Assembly: GCF_000346465.2 (NCBI RefSeq)
Contig: NC_034010.1
Span: 29,676,787-29,740,786 of the forward strand
Reading direction: 5' to 3'
Source: Prunus persica
Lineage: Eukaryota; Streptophyta; Magnoliopsida; Rosales; Rosaceae
Length of the DNA stretch: 64,000 nt
How positions within the stretch are numbered: position 1 is the first letter of the stretch; each line of letters begins with the position of its first letter. The notes beneath the pieces are model-generated. The model did no database searches. It worked only from the letters and a program-made list of their open reading frames with translations, and had not been told where the DNA came from. A program made the position numbers and the translations under genes. Shown piece by piece: positions 35,801-48,626 of the stretch.

Positions 35801-38221
35801 CAAGAGAAAGGAGTGGAACTTACACTGATGAATCACGCATAGCACAATCAAATTCTAAGGATGCATCTCAATTTGGTCAGAACAATGGAAACCAGCTCGA
35901 TATGAATACATCAAGTGGAAATACAGGGGCCATCCCAAATGGGAATTCAGATGATGTTCAATCATTTCCTTCAACTGGAAATGCATCAACTCAGGTAGTT
36001 GCTTCTTTTTTGTGGTTATTACTGGTATTGAATTAGGCAATAGTTCTTCTGAAATATTTTGGATTTGAGAGGTAAGAGGAAGGAAATGAAACATGGATAA
36101 GGTCCTCAGTTTGAAATGAAATTGATAAATAGAAATTTAAATATATCATTCGATAACCTTAATTTTTCTGGATCATTATTAGATCGACCATGTTGCTGGT
36201 GTTCCAATTTCTCCATCATCTCTACTTGGGATGCCTTCCTATCTTCCACCTGGACAGGTGACTGCTCTGCATCCATTTCTTATGCATCAACAAGGGGTAC
36301 CCCATTCAATGCCACCACAAGTTCCTCAGTCCCATGTTGGGCATTTTCACTCAATACCTGCAATGTCATCTCATCAACAGTGGCAGAACCAACAGGTGGT
36401 GATACAAGAATATATATTTTCTGTCCTGATTATTGTAATATATAATGGTAACATATTTACATTCTTTATTTTCTCTTTTTAGGCTCCATCGGAGGGTTTG
36501 CAGATATCTACACAAAATGAACTTCCATCGTCCCAAAATGATCAAAGCATAATAAGATCAGATGTGAAGTACAACTATGAAACATCTGTTAATGGACAAT
36601 CACTTCATCAAGACTATTTGGATGTTCAAATTAACCAAGGCGCAGAGTCTGATCCTGTAATATCGTCGTCCAGTGGGGAAGCACAGGTATTCTTGTTATT
36701 TTTCTTGTTATTTTTTCCCCAAAAATTGAGTAGAAGCACCTTAATTATTTAATTTCAGGTGCTCCAGTCAATTGATAGAGGTTTCTTGGTCTCATCCCAA
36801 CCTGAGCAGAGCTTGCAACAAATTTCTTCCCAATTCCACAATTCTTTAAGACTGGATTCTCTTGAACAGAACAGTGAAACTAAGGTATTTAACTTTTTTT
36901 TAAATTATTTTCTCCCTTTATAGGATTAGGCTGTGTGCAGAAAGTAAGTAGAGAAAAAAATTCATACTAACTTGCATTTGAACAGGCTTCGGAGCAAAAT
37001 GTTCAGACCTTGACTGGTCATGGCTTGGAGGGACAAGTTTTAACTACAGAACAACCAATTTCTACCACCAATCTGTCAAAACCTGATACTTCAATCCCTT
37101 CAGTCAACCTCATGGAAACCACAATTAACAATGCTGCTGGTGCAGTTTTGCCTGAATTGTTTGCCTCAACCGGGCACAAAAATGCACCGGCAGTGGGAAA
37201 GACATCAGAGACTGCGCTTCTTGATGAAAGGTCATTGTTGGCTTGCATGGTTCGCACAATTCCGGCTGGTGGTAGAATTCGCATCAGTTCAACGGTGAGC
37301 CTACATTTTATCTACTAGGTCTTTGTAGTGAGTGTGGCATTTTCTATTTTTCTCATTTCTAGTTTAGTTGATAATATTTTTTGCTCTAAGTTCAGCTACC
37401 AAATAGGCTTGGGAAGATGCTTGCACCTTTACACTGGCATGATTACAAGAGAAAGTATGGAAAGCTTGATGACTTCGTGGCTAGTCATCGCGAAGTAAGT
37501 TGTATAAATGATTTAGAATGTTTCTGTTTTTGTATGGATGTATATTATCTCATGAGGACCTTAATTTGTATTTTTCAGTTATTTGTGATTGAGGGCGACT
37601 ATATTCAGCTTAGGGAAGGAGCACAAGAGATGATAGCAGCTACAGCTGCTGCTGCGAAAGTTGCTGCTGCTGCTCTAGCATCATGTCCTTACTCTTCAAG
37701 CTTGCCTTCTGTGGCTGTTACTCCAGTGGCACAGACTCACCGCTCAAGGAAGATATCATCTCTTGATTCCCAAAACGTGGTCATTTCAACTGCTAATGCA
37801 ACTGATAATCACTTGCAGTCTGTAAAGCAGAACCATCAATTAAATGGTGTATCCTTTGGTGTTCCTGGAGGTCTCTCAAATGTAAAGATTTTGAGCAAAT
37901 CTAAGGAATGTTGGGAACTGAATGGCCCTGAAACTAAGTCAAGCCAGTCATCTGTGCTTTTGAATGGTGGAAATGGAGCAATTCTGGATAGATCGAGTGC
38001 GAGCAGTACCCAGAGCTCAGGGTTGACCAATGGCCGGTTGAGCTCGAATCTTGTCGGGAAACAACATGGCAGGTGTGCCTCTCTAAACCTTCAAAACTTT
38101 TGCAGTTGTATTGTGGTGGATTATGTAGTTAGGCCTACTGATTTATCATTATGTAATGTGCTTAATGGGTTGTTATTGTGACAGGATGAGCAATGCTGCT
38201 GCCTTTACTTCCAGAAGATAG
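32821..38221 (+). CDS. Large coiled-coil protein with conserved C-terminal domain, fifteen exons
   Basis: Exons: 32821-32934, 33758-33808, 33891-34121, 34410-34508, 34619-34674, 34895-35006, 35311-35481, 35737-35994, 36183-36395, 36483-36686, 36759-36884, 36986-37294, 37396-37494, 37579-38072 and 38185-38221, all in frame, about 857 residues. Residues ~55-330 are a long coiled coil (QQQIDDVSRQREELQHMEIE, HDLERKMEEKDRELHAIK, IHDLQEHIQEKDRQLIELRE). A Gln/Ser/Pro-rich low-complexity middle (~330-640) follows. The C-terminal domain, RSLLACMVRTIPAGGRIRIS then LPNRLGKMLAPLHWHDYKRK to VIEGDYIQLREGAQEMIA, looks like a winged-helix-type fold by its spacing. I recognise it as a conserved plant protein but cannot give an experimentally supported function. 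The last exon is only 37 nt (MSNAAAFTSRR end) and its donor/acceptor choice is less certain. Confidence 0.85.
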
Positions 38222-39403
38222 TAAGTACGATTACTCAAATATTGAAATTTGATGGGTGATAGTTAATATAATAATAACTAAAATTTCTTTATTATTAGGT
38301 TGTGCTTGCAATGAGGAAGCACATGCAAAATTTGTTCTTTTTTGCCTAGTTTTCATTGTACAAATTCTCACTAGCAGTGTTAATTTGGTGTTGGCAGGAG
38401 AGAGAGCAGGGAAAGCATCATCTTATTGTGGATCAGTGTGCGGACAGAAGATTATTTTGGAATGGCAACAGGATTATTATGTGGGAGAATGAATACATCC
38501 TCGTAGATTGAATGACCATCAACCTCTTGCATCTTGTAGAATTCTCTGATTGGAAACGTTTGCCCTCCTTTGTTTTGTTTTTTGTTTTGGGTTTAAAAGC
38601 CTGTTTTATCATACTCAACTGTATCTGATTCTGCAGTGATTGATATTCATGCACAAAATTGCTTCTGTGCGCATCTCTGATCTGCCCCTTTTGTTCGCGG
38701 ATGCTTTAATTCTTAAACAATAGTTTTTATTTTTCTTTTATTTTGTCTTTGCTGATTGGCTGGCTAATTGGGCTGAGATCCGCCCACTAAGTTTCTATTT
38801 GTTGAAAGCCCCCACTGGTTTCACCAAAAAAGAAGCCTCCACTGGGTTTCGTATGTTTTATTTTGTGGGCATTGGAATAGTAAAATGCCCTTGTACCTGA
38901 AACGCGTTCCAAAGGCCTAACGAATTTTGACGAGTAAAAGACGAACTCAAAGCATTTGCGAGTGATGGACAACATATGACCAAATGAAATTTGTCACATT
39001 AGATAGATACAATTCAAGACATCTTTCTCTTTATATACACGTGCTATTGGGGAGACGAATTCAAACACACAATCTCGAGTGGAAAGGTATTTGTTCATAT
39101 GGCAAGTCTTGTTCTTGGTTTGAGGATTGTAATTTTACTTATACATTAAATAATTCAAGAAGCAGCATTGCTACAATTTAGAAAACATGGTGCCAAGCTG
39201 AAATTTAGTAGGTCCAAGAATATACGAATACGATCCGTTATGGGTTATAAGCACGCCTACTTGTGCGAAAGGGACGTGTCTAAAAGCCCAGTTGTTTAAA
39301 CGACGTCGCGTTGGTCGAAGGCTACATAGAATTGAAGATCAGAAAGCAAAGCCAAAAAGCCAAAACGAAGAAAGAAGAAAGAAAAAAAAAGGAGGAGAAG
39401 AAG

Positions 39404-40949
39404 ATGGGTTACGTTCTGAGAGTGAGATTGGCATCGTTTTTCGGCGGAGCTGCGGTGGCGTCCTTTCTTGGGCTCTATATCCTTCACAATGATTACAAGG
39501 TTGCCCACCAGGCCATTTCTCAACAGGTACGTCTTTTCTTCTTTCTTTTTTTTAGAATTTGCATCCCCAATTCTTAGGTCTTTATCTTTTCCCTCATTTC
39601 GGTACCTTCCATTTTTATGTGTAGACGGAATGTTGAATCTTCAAGTGGATCTTGAAAATGGGTGTGTAAAAAATATGTTGTTTTTTCTATTATATTTGTG
39701 AAACCCCACGGCTGTTAGGCTCAAAATCGATTATGAAAAGTTAAAAACAAACTTGCAGAAAATGATTGATGAACATTTGCTTTTATTATTTGGAATTAAA
39801 AAGACATTGGTTCTTAAAGCTTTTGAGTAAATATCATGAATTGCTGCTGAGTAGGTCAAATTAGTTTGTTTAGGAGGAGTGAGGCATTTGAAATTCTTTC
39901 GGCCATTGATGACATTGATTGGTATTGTGGTTTCCATCGTGGGTTTAGGTAGTTCAAGTTATGTTTGCAGAGGAAGATTGAAAACAGAATGTTGATATTA
40001 TAAACAATGTAGACCGATTATGTTGCACAGAAAATTATCACTAATGGTCTTTTATAGTTCCCCTTCTGGCTATGAACGAATCATAACCCGTCCGTAATGT
40101 TTTATTCTTTTTGTCTAGTTTGAGCTCAAAAAATTTATATTTCCCTCTTTTGCATCCTGTTTTGGATCCCTATCTACTAGTTACGTGTGAGCTTTGATGG
40201 TTGCTCTTTAGAGCAATCAATTATCTTTATCTATTGATTGTCTACTTGCAGTCATTTGGATTGATTTTAGCGGGTACCCCTATTGGTTCTTTTCAACTGA
40301 TTTGCTTACCAAATTGAGGGAAAAAAAGAGATGATTTCAATTAAAACTAAGGCTATGTATACAGTCGACCGCGTATGTTTATAGGCTATCTTTAAAATAA
40401 ATTGTGTATGATGTATCCTTTTGTGGTGTGAAACAAGCATCCCTTACTATTTAGGACAAGAAAAGAGTCCTTGATTTAACCAGTCCTTTCTGTTGATTGG
40501 GTAAAAGCAATTTTGCTAATAACATAATGCTGCTGGAACTGGTCATGAAGAATGACAGTATCCGTGCTTTAAAACTGTTCACAGGTGCTCCCACGCACGC
40601 ACACATGCAACCTGTAAATTCACTATCCACTCCGCTGACTCAAATTTTGAGAAAGCTACCTAAGAAGCACTTATGATGCAATGGTATTTTTTCGCATGCA
40701 TGTTTGTTTGATTTGTGTTCTTATGTTGACATGATGGGATCTTTACTATATCCGGCCTTTTAGGGGTTGCATTTTTACTGCCATGAGTGTTTAATAGTTT
40801 CTAGGCATTTAAAGGATAGAAGAATTGTGAATGTTTTTTCTTTGTTTCTCCAGGTGAGAGGCCTCCATGAGTCATTGGATAGACGAATTTCAACTCTCGA
40901 AAGTTTAAAACAAACTGAAGCTTCACAACCTGCAGAAGCAGCTGAATAG
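39404..40949 (+). CDS. Small single-pass membrane protein, 72 residues, two exons
   Basis: Exon 1 39404-39526 and exon 2 40854-40949 are joined by a 1.3-kb phase-0 intron with GT..AG borders. The N-terminus MGYVLRVRLASFF is basic and amphipathic, followed by a Gly/Ala-rich membrane span (about residues 11-28, GGAAVASFLGLYIL) and a hydrophilic helix (KVAHQAISQQVRGLHESLDRRISTLESL) ending in an Ala/Glu tail. The pattern (basic start, single span, short coiled helix) resembles small mitochondrial inner-membrane proteins, but I do not recognise the family. Support is the in-frame splice, the purine-rich context around the ATG, and a coherent protein across two exons. Confidence 0.7.
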
Positions 40950-41423
40950 ATGCCTTGAGAATGCTAGTGCAGTTGAATCCTGTGGCACGAAAGATCCTTT
41001 TTGTCTCGTGTTTTTATGCAGATGGTTTCTATGTAGTTTCTCCTCCCTTTGCAAAGAATAATTACTTATGACATAATTGGTCTGTTTGGTATGCCCAATC
41101 ATTTGTGATTTACTAGAATACTTTTGAGTATTTGTATTCTCGTATCAGATGAAAACAGTGACTAGGTCTGAGAGAAATTATGCATCCGACTATCGGTTAT
41201 GGCTATGAATATGTCGTTGAAATTTTTATGGTATGGCTGTAGTATGTGCTTTTGGGTGTGTCAAATTTGTTCCATGTGATTGTGAAGCTTATTTAGAGCT
41301 AAAATAAAAAAACCGGAGGGGTTGGTAGCGTTGGTTGGTTGCAGGGCCCAATCTAGAACTGGTCAAGTCAAGAAAAGAGGCGAAGGGAGCAAAGCCCATT
41401 CTCCCCTGTTCCCTTCCCTTTCT

Positions 41424-41452
41424 GAGGAGGAGGAGGAGGAGGAGGAGGAGGA
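41424..41452. repeat. (GAG)n trinucleotide repeat
   Basis: About nine to ten GAG units giving a poly-Glu open frame on the plus strand. No surrounding gene is supported. Confidence 0.85.
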
Positions 41453-44143
41453 TGACATACATTCATTAAGTGGTGGACCTCAGACTCAGAAGCTGTACCA
41501 TGAATTGTTTCCAGAAAGAGAAGGCACCGTCCGTACCCCTCCTCCTATCCTTATCCTATGTGCATAAAGAGGAAAAAATAGAAAAGCAGGGATGGTAATG
41601 GTATGGCATTGGGAAAAAGAAGTGACAAAAATGAAAAAGGTCGAGTGTTCCTTGCGTTTAGCCAAAAACAAAACAATTGGGAAATGGAATGAATATCAAG
41701 TATGTGGTCCCTTGAGATAGAAGAGCCCATCCCTGACCATGACCAGATGACGATGCTGGTTCAGACAGAGCAAGCCTAATCATAAAATGATAGACATCAT
41801 CAGTTGCTGAGTGGGTTCTTCTCAGTGCTGACGACAAAGAATAATTAAATCCTAAAATAATAGAATAAAAAGAGTTGGTGTTTGTTTCCTTGGCGGTGGT
41901 AGCTTCGAATTCATCGATCAACAACATCAATTCAAATTCAATCATTCAACCAAACAAAATGAAGCCGTCCACGCCGATAGATTAGATAGCGTTGTTAGTG
42001 AATGGATTGTTCCTTCGTCGGAGACACACACTTCTCTTCTAAGCAACCCTAACTATTATCATTATATCATACATAATCATTCATATATACGTTGGACTTG
42101 CACCCCATTGCATGGCACATGGACCTCTTACTCTTTATGCATCATATAACAATCATATATGCGGACATGGTTATTTTCATGCATGTGCATTTGAGAGAGA
42201 GAGAGCTTTGTGTTTTTTCTTTTGGACTAAAAGAAAACACAAACCTTGATAGAAAATAGGTGAGAGTAAAACAGTCAGGATTCCAAATGGAGGTGGCGAT
42301 AAAGAGGAAAGGCAGGAGTTCAATTTCAAAGGGAAAGAGAAAGAAAAGAGAGAGAGGTATTTGTCTTTGCACATTGCAGATGATGGGGACATCCCATTTC
42401 ACCCCTCCAGCTAGCTGTGTCCCTCCCAACCCAACCCATCAATTCATTTCAATTCAATTCACCCTCTCCTCTCTCCTCTCTCCTCTGCCATTCCCCCAAG
42501 CTGCCACCTCATCCCCCATTCCATCTCCCAAGTCCCCTAACATTTCCTTTGAAACCCTAAACCCTTCCTCCTTTTATTCTCAGACATCCCCCATTTCTTT
42601 TCTGCCACCACTTGTTTGTGTCACCAAATTAGAAACTTGTTATATTCCTGTATATTCTTGTGTAACATCGTATTACTCATGGGCTTGTAAGTCAAATGAC
42701 GAAGAGTAGTTATTCATGCAATCGAGTTTATGTGTTTGAATTCTATCAATATCGCTTGTATAAAGAAAGGAAAAAGTATTTGCAGGGGGTAAAAAAAAAT
42801 GCAATCCATTTATTAGATTTGGAGCGGAGGGTAGAAAGGTTGTTGACTGACTCTAGAGAGCGACAACTGTTTTTGAAATTTGATCCAACCCATTGGAGCT
42901 GAATAACTTTCATGGTTGGACCAAATCTTTCAGAGACAATTAATTAAGGCATACAAATGCAGTTATGGGTTGTTTGTGAAGTAATTAATGAGGTGATTAC
43001 ATTTAAGTGTTTGATTAAATGGTGATAAAACTACAATCCAACTTCCATCCAACTTCCAAGCAGAAGAATAGAACAAGAGTGGGAAGTGGTTGCTTTTATT
43101 TGGTGTTAATTTATGGGAGATATTTTACAAAAGAAAAGCCCATACAAATTAAATAAAAATCTTAAGAAGATCAAAAGTGGCCCAGAATCCAATCCTTTTG
43201 TCACCAGCTCATGTGTAGTCGCTATCCTCCTTACTTATATAATTTCCCATCACCACGACCCCCTCGCGTGCACCCCACTTGTCATTTCTGTATTGTATGC
43301 CCGGTTCACTCTCCGTCTATGCGTTTCGACTTCACCGACGACGCGCTAAGAGGAGCGAGTGGGGCTCTCTTTACACATTTAGCTAACGCAAACGCATCAC
43401 GTCTTCGGCCACTGCACCTCCGGATGCAACCAAAGGGCTAACGGTGCTTAACACGACAAATCTGACGCCGTTCTCATCCTTTCTTGGTTTCTGCTTTCTT
43501 TTGTTTATTTATTATTTCCTTTCCTCACTCATTGTTTATTTTAATCTTATTAAATTGGCAAATAAAGAAAGATCCCTTATTTCATTAGCCGACTGAGATT
43601 TGAGATGTTTGAAGGGTTTGTTGGGTTGGGCCCTCCTAGTCCTTGTCCTAGTCGTAGAGGCATTGACAGCAAACACGAACATGATGTCTTTTTTAAAGTT
43701 AGTTACCAAAAAAACAAAAACAAAAACATCAAAATAACAAAACAAGTGACTATAAACTGTCACGTAATAACATTAACATGACAAGAGAAGTTGATGAATA
43801 TTAATCAAACTTTTGCTCAAAGTATGCGGTGGTGAGGAGATGTTTAAACCCAATTTCGAAATACTGATTCAGATTAAGAAAGAAAAAGACAATAGTGAAT
43901 CATGGAGCAGCATAGCAGATGTAACATTTTTTATGGTCGATGCTGCTCGCCTTGTACATAAAATCACCAGTCACCGCACCACTAGATAGATAATCATTGC
44001 CTATCTTGTATACAAGAAAGAAAGGAAGAGGGTTTGCTAACAAAGTGGCCAATTCATAAGAATGGAAAGAAAAAGAAAAGATCAGATTTGTACGGGTTTT
44101 AGCCTTACATGCAGAAAACGATAGATGCTACAGTAATGATGAA

Positions 44144-44148
<5 letters not shown>

Positions 44149-44178
<30 letters not shown>
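44149..44178. repeat. (AG)n microsatellite, about 15 units
   Basis: Uninterrupted AG run about 600 bp upstream of the GRF start codon. Confidence 0.88.
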
Positions 44179-44181
<3 letters not shown>

Positions 44182-44457
44182 GAGAAAAGAAGATGTGTGT
44201 ATTTGTCAAGTAGCAAGCATGGTGTGCGAATGTTGGAAGCATGGAAGCAAAGCAGAGGCCGAGAATGGCGGCAACCCATTAATCAAATCATAAATCCCAC
44301 GTAATACTAGTATCACCGTCAGAGATAACTTCATTTAATTTCATTAAAATATAAGAGACATTGAAAGAGAGAGAAAAAGAGAGAGAGAGAAAGAGAAAGA
44401 TAAGATAATAAGATATGGGTCTATTGTTGTATTCTTTCTATATCTTGAGACTTGACG

Positions 44458-44652
44458 ATGATGTCGTCAGTGTCTCTGAAAAATCCCCATAAGAAAGCAT
44501 TAGACAAGCATAAAGCTTTTCCTGGACGTAGAACCAAAAAGTTGGTCTCTAAGTTTTTGGGCAAGAGCTTCCATTTTTTTATGTTTGATATTCATGGAAA
44601 GGTAGTTTCCCAAATAAGGCAACTGGTTTTATTTTATATTTTTTTGGAGTGA
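44458..44652 (+). promoter_or_regulatory. In-frame uORF-like leader frame of the GRF gene
   Basis: An ATG at 44458 opens a frame of 64 residues (MMSSVSLKNPHKKALDKHKA start) that ends in TGA at 44650-44652. It is in the same reading frame as the GRF exon that follows, with no other stop between 44653 and 45025. A short intron could remove the stop: a GT at 44602 and an AG at about 44678 exist. It is therefore either a uORF or part of an N-terminal exon; the sequence alone cannot decide. Confidence 0.4.
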
Positions 44653-44763
44653 ACAAAGCTTTTGGCGTCTCACACAAGGAAACCGAAGAAAATAGGATCT
44701 TGGTTTGAGTTTGTGAGCAACCTGCAACGTACAGAATCATTTGCCTTGCCTGGTAAGAAGAAG

Positions 44764-47139
44764 ATGATGATGGTTCATCGTGATAATCACCGTCGTCCAT
44801 TTTCATCATCAGAAAGAGGTGAAGCTGATGGTCCCACATGTAACAGACCCCCTGTGACTGAAAACTATCCTAATAATAATAGTGTATACGATGTTGCAGT
44901 TGCTGCTGCAGCTGGTTCTTCTTCTAGTGGCGGTCCAGTTTTAAGAGGTTTGCAGCCTTTTGACATTTCAAACATAACAACAAACACTTCTATTTCTGCT
45001 CATCATACCGCCTTCAGGTCCCCAGGTTTGTAACTCTTCTCTTTTCAAGTCAAAATGCAAAGTCCAAACATTTCTTTCTTTCTCTCTTCTTATATAAGAT
45101 TAGTTCATACAACAAACCAATGTTTCTCTTTTCTCTCTCTGTCTCTCTGTCTCTCTGTCCTTTGAAAGATTGAATCTGTAATTATGAAAAGAGAATAAAG
45201 GTTGTTTCTTTCGTCCGAGCCACAGATGTTTGATAATATACATGTATTATGTATAGCAGGAGGGATGACGACATCTTTGGGCTTTCCTTTTACAAATACA
45301 CAGTGGAAAGAGCTTGAGAGACAAGCCATGATATACAAGTATATGGTTGCATCTCTCCCTGTGCCTCGTGATCTCCTCTTCCCAATTAACAGAGCTCCCT
45401 CAGGCCCAACTATTTCTCAATCACCCTGTACTCACCTTTCTCTCTGTTTTTGCTCTCAATTTGTTTTCATCAGATTAACTCCCACCCAAAAGTCTCTGTT
45501 TCTTTCTAGCTAATAATAGTTTGATTGGTTTTCAGCTCTTTGTTCTAGTTTATGTGTTGGGTTTTATTCATCACTCGTCTTCCTTTAAAGTAACCATCTT
45601 TGTATTTTGCTCTGTTTCGGTTGGCACGCAGTGAGTAGCGGTTTCAATCTTAGGCTATCAAACAGTACAGATCCAGAGCCAGGGAGGTGCAAGAGAACAG
45701 ATGGAAAGAAATGGAGGTGTTCAAGAGATGTGGCGCCTGACCAGAAGTACTGTGAGCGCCATATGCACAGAGGCCGTCCCCGTTCAAGAAAGCATGTGGA
45801 AGTTCATGCCAACACCACAACCAAGAGGGTTCGCCATGACATCAATCAAGCTCCTCCTACCATGTCCCCGGCAACTGTGTCAATTTCTAACACCACATCC
45901 ATCAACAAGAATGTTTGCCAGACTCAGTTTATTGGATCTACTCTTCAACCATACCATCAGTCTCCTATGTTTCTGGATAGGGACACTGTCAAGGCTGCAA
46001 CTTTTGATTCTATGAACTCTGCTTCATCAGACAGAGAGCCTAGGTAGGTGATAGGTTTTCAATTTCATTCTTCAATCTGATATGTTTTTGTTTTTTCCTT
46101 TTCCTTTTGAGGTTTGGTTTGGACTGGACGCGAGGGAAAGAAAAGGAAAGGAGGTGTTTGGAATAATAGTACTAGTAGTCTTTAATAAATTAGTAGAACT
46201 CAAACTTGTGAAAGCAGAGAACCAAATATTCGCAAACATATGTACAAGTTTTTTGGGAATGGTGGTACTTCCAATTTATCACGAATTATATTTGTGGGTG
46301 TTTCATTTTCATAATTTTGTGTTTGTATATATCATTCCAGGAGCTTGGACTGGCTGATGATGAAAGGAGAACCTGTTCAAATGGCCACTTCTGATCCACA
46401 ATGGCAGCATCTGATGCAGAGCAAAACAGAGCTAAACTCCAAGATCCCCTTCTTTGATGCTAATTCCTCTATTTTCGCCCAACGTTCTGAAAACGAGTGT
46501 TTCTTGAATTTGAATTCGTACACAAATTTCAACGCCGGCGGAGAGGATCAACCAGACAACGAGTGCAATATGTTTCTCAATCCAGATGTGGTTTCTTTAG
46601 ACAATCCTCTGTTGGAAGAAACCCCAAGATGTTTTATTGACGCGTGGTCCAAAACAGTGATAAATGAAGACACCATGGCCAACTCTGTTAACAACAAAGA
46701 CAATAGCTCTGCTCCATCAAGTGGGCAGCTCTCACCTTCTTCCCTTACACTGTCAATGGGAGGTTACAACTCCATCAATGAGGAAATGGGTCAGACGCAA
46801 ATGAGCTTAGGAAACAATGGAAATGGTATGAAGCCAGGGCTTTCAACATGGCTCAGCCCTCCTTCATGGGTTGCTTCGGCACCAGGCGGGCCATTAGCTG
46901 AGGTCCTAAAACCCACGACCAGCGCAGCCTCAAATCCATCGTCTCCTATAACAGCTGCTACTGCCAATGGAGAATTGGGTAGCCCATTGGCGACAACGGT
47001 TTCATCACCATCTGGGGTTCTTCAGAAGACGTTTGCTTCACTGTCTGATAGTAGTGGTAATAGCAGCCCAACCCTTGCAAGTTCAAGGGCTAAGCAGCCA
47101 GAGATTGTTTCTCTGTGGTTGAATCAGAACAAAGCATAA
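44764..47139 (+). CDS. GRF: Growth-regulating factor (GRF) transcription factor, four exons
   Basis: Plant GRF that works with GIF co-activators to promote cell proliferation in leaves and meristems. Exons are 44764-45025, 45260-45427, 45632-46043 and 46341-47139; about 546 residues. The QLQ domain ([20 protein letters not shown]) binds GIF. The WRC domain ([20 protein letters not shown] to [16 protein letters not shown]) carries the C3H zinc motif and nuclear signal. The C-terminus has the SLTLSMGG and GGPLAEVL motifs usual in one GRF subclade. I chose the first ATG of three consecutive Met codons in the QLQ-preceding exon; the frame is open further upstream without ATG, so a longer N-terminus is possible. 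The long Ser-rich tail recalls GRF6/7/8-type members, but the exact ortholog is not settled. Confidence 0.93.
45781..45801 (+). promoter_or_regulatory. miR396 target site in the GRF mRNA
   Basis: The 21-nt site CGTTCAAGAAAGC-atgtggaa lies at the end of the WRC coding region (residues RSRKHVE). It has the single bulge position relative to miR396 (TTCCACAGCTTTCTTGAACTG family) that is characteristic of GRF targets. The match is by eye and the regulation is well established for GRF genes. Confidence 0.93.
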
Positions 47140-48620
47140 TCAATTTTTCCTTGTTCCACGAAAACCATGTTCTTTTGGTTTAGTTTGGTAGTTGTTTTGG
47201 CTGGTTCTTTGACTACAAAAGATGAACTGGGGTAGTTTCGTTGTGATTCTCGAAGTGAGTTTTGAACTCGGTGACAAGATTTCTCTTAATTTTCCAAGCT
47301 TGCTGTATTCTGTCGTTTTTATTGAAGAACCTTTGTTAACCTTTTTGCTTGTGGTAGATCACTTCAATATTTTGCGTATACTAAGCCTATTAGGGGCTGT
47401 GTGCGTATGTCTGGATCTATGTCGGAAGAAATATCTGCATTGACTTGTAGACTGCTTTCTTCCCCCAACAGGGTTCCACTGTTTATGCAAGATTCTTCTA
47501 CTAATGATGAGCTTACCATCAAATTGATAATATACTTTTTGGCCCATCCATAATTTGCCTCCAACATTTGTAATCATGTTCATCAATCTTTGACAAATCA
47601 TATTTGTATACTTCTGAACTCAGGTATCAGATTCTTTCATTCTTATACCATTCAAGGGGCTTGCTGTATAATCCAACCATGTTAAATATTATGGTAGAAT
47701 GTCTCCAAAATTCCTATTTAGGGAGTTAAGAGTTGTGCACATATTTTTCAGCTGCCTGTCCGTTGTTCATAAGAATTAATATAATCCTTTGTTTTTGTCT
47801 CTTTATGGTGCATTTTCTTGGAAAAGTGCACAGACGTAATGCAGACGATGTGATCATGGTTCATAATACGTTGCAATAACCATCTCCGGGTTGTAGGAGA
47901 AATATCTGTGGCTTATTGCCGGTTAAAGTAAGAAGCTGTTGCTATTATTCTAACCGGTTCCACGGCTACCAGTCACTGCTGATGCTGATTCTTTTTATTA
48001 GTGCTATTATTAGCAGAAACATTGGAAGAAATGATCTCATCTACTTCGTTCAATATCCGGCTCGTCTGCACATATCCCTGAGATTTATTTTAAACTGATT
48101 GATATGCTCTTCGCTCTCTCTGAGCAGACTGAGTTTGTCTTCCAATTGGTCCACTTAGCTTCTGTTAGGCCCAGATTCGTTTGTGACAGACTCACAAGTC
48201 ACAATACAGAGTACAGAGGGAGAAAAACTTGGTTTCAACGGGAATTACATTTTTTCGCTTAGGCCATACACTGTCAGCCCATATAATTTGATTGATGCCT
48301 GTTAACTCAGGGTTTAGTCTCAGTCTGAGTAATTACATTTGCTAAACTAGTCAACACCAAGGCACCTTCCCCAAAGTTGAATGCCACTTGACGCTGTGAA
48401 AATTGCATGGATCTTTCAAATCTGTGCTATCTTGGGCTAAATGCATTTTAGTGCTATGCTGAAGAAATGTCTACATCACCAACAATGTGACAGCTGAAAC
48501 TCAACAGAAGATAACTTTATTGGATTGAAAGACTAATTAAACAAGATCCAGTGAATTAAAAGTTAGTTAGTTGTTCCTTTAATCACTCACCTAATCATAT
48601 TATCATACTGTCATTGCATG
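47140..48620. other. Intergenic stretch between GRF and IQD genes
   Basis: The genes converge, so both 3' untranslated regions fall here. Short open frames only, and no repeat ends. Confidence 0.55.
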
Positions 48621-48626
48621 TGGTTC

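Larger units (their letters stand above)
41000..44450. other. Intergenic stretch, no supportable gene
   Basis: Contains a (GAG)n run (41424-41452) and an (AG)n run (44149-44178). Open frames up to 149 codons (42260-42709) are Pro/Ser/Lys-rich with no domain or splice support. The purine-rich and CT-rich blocks at 42190-42520 could belong to an unannotated transcript. Confidence 0.5.

Noticed and set aside
42260..42709. 149-codon open frame
   Set aside because: Low-complexity Lys/Arg then Pro/Ser sequence without domain, splice support or family likeness; likely chance in purine/pyrimidine-rich DNA.
45701..46015. 104-codon alternative frame within the GRF gene
   Set aside because: Overlaps the WRC exon in another frame; the WRC frame is the supported one.
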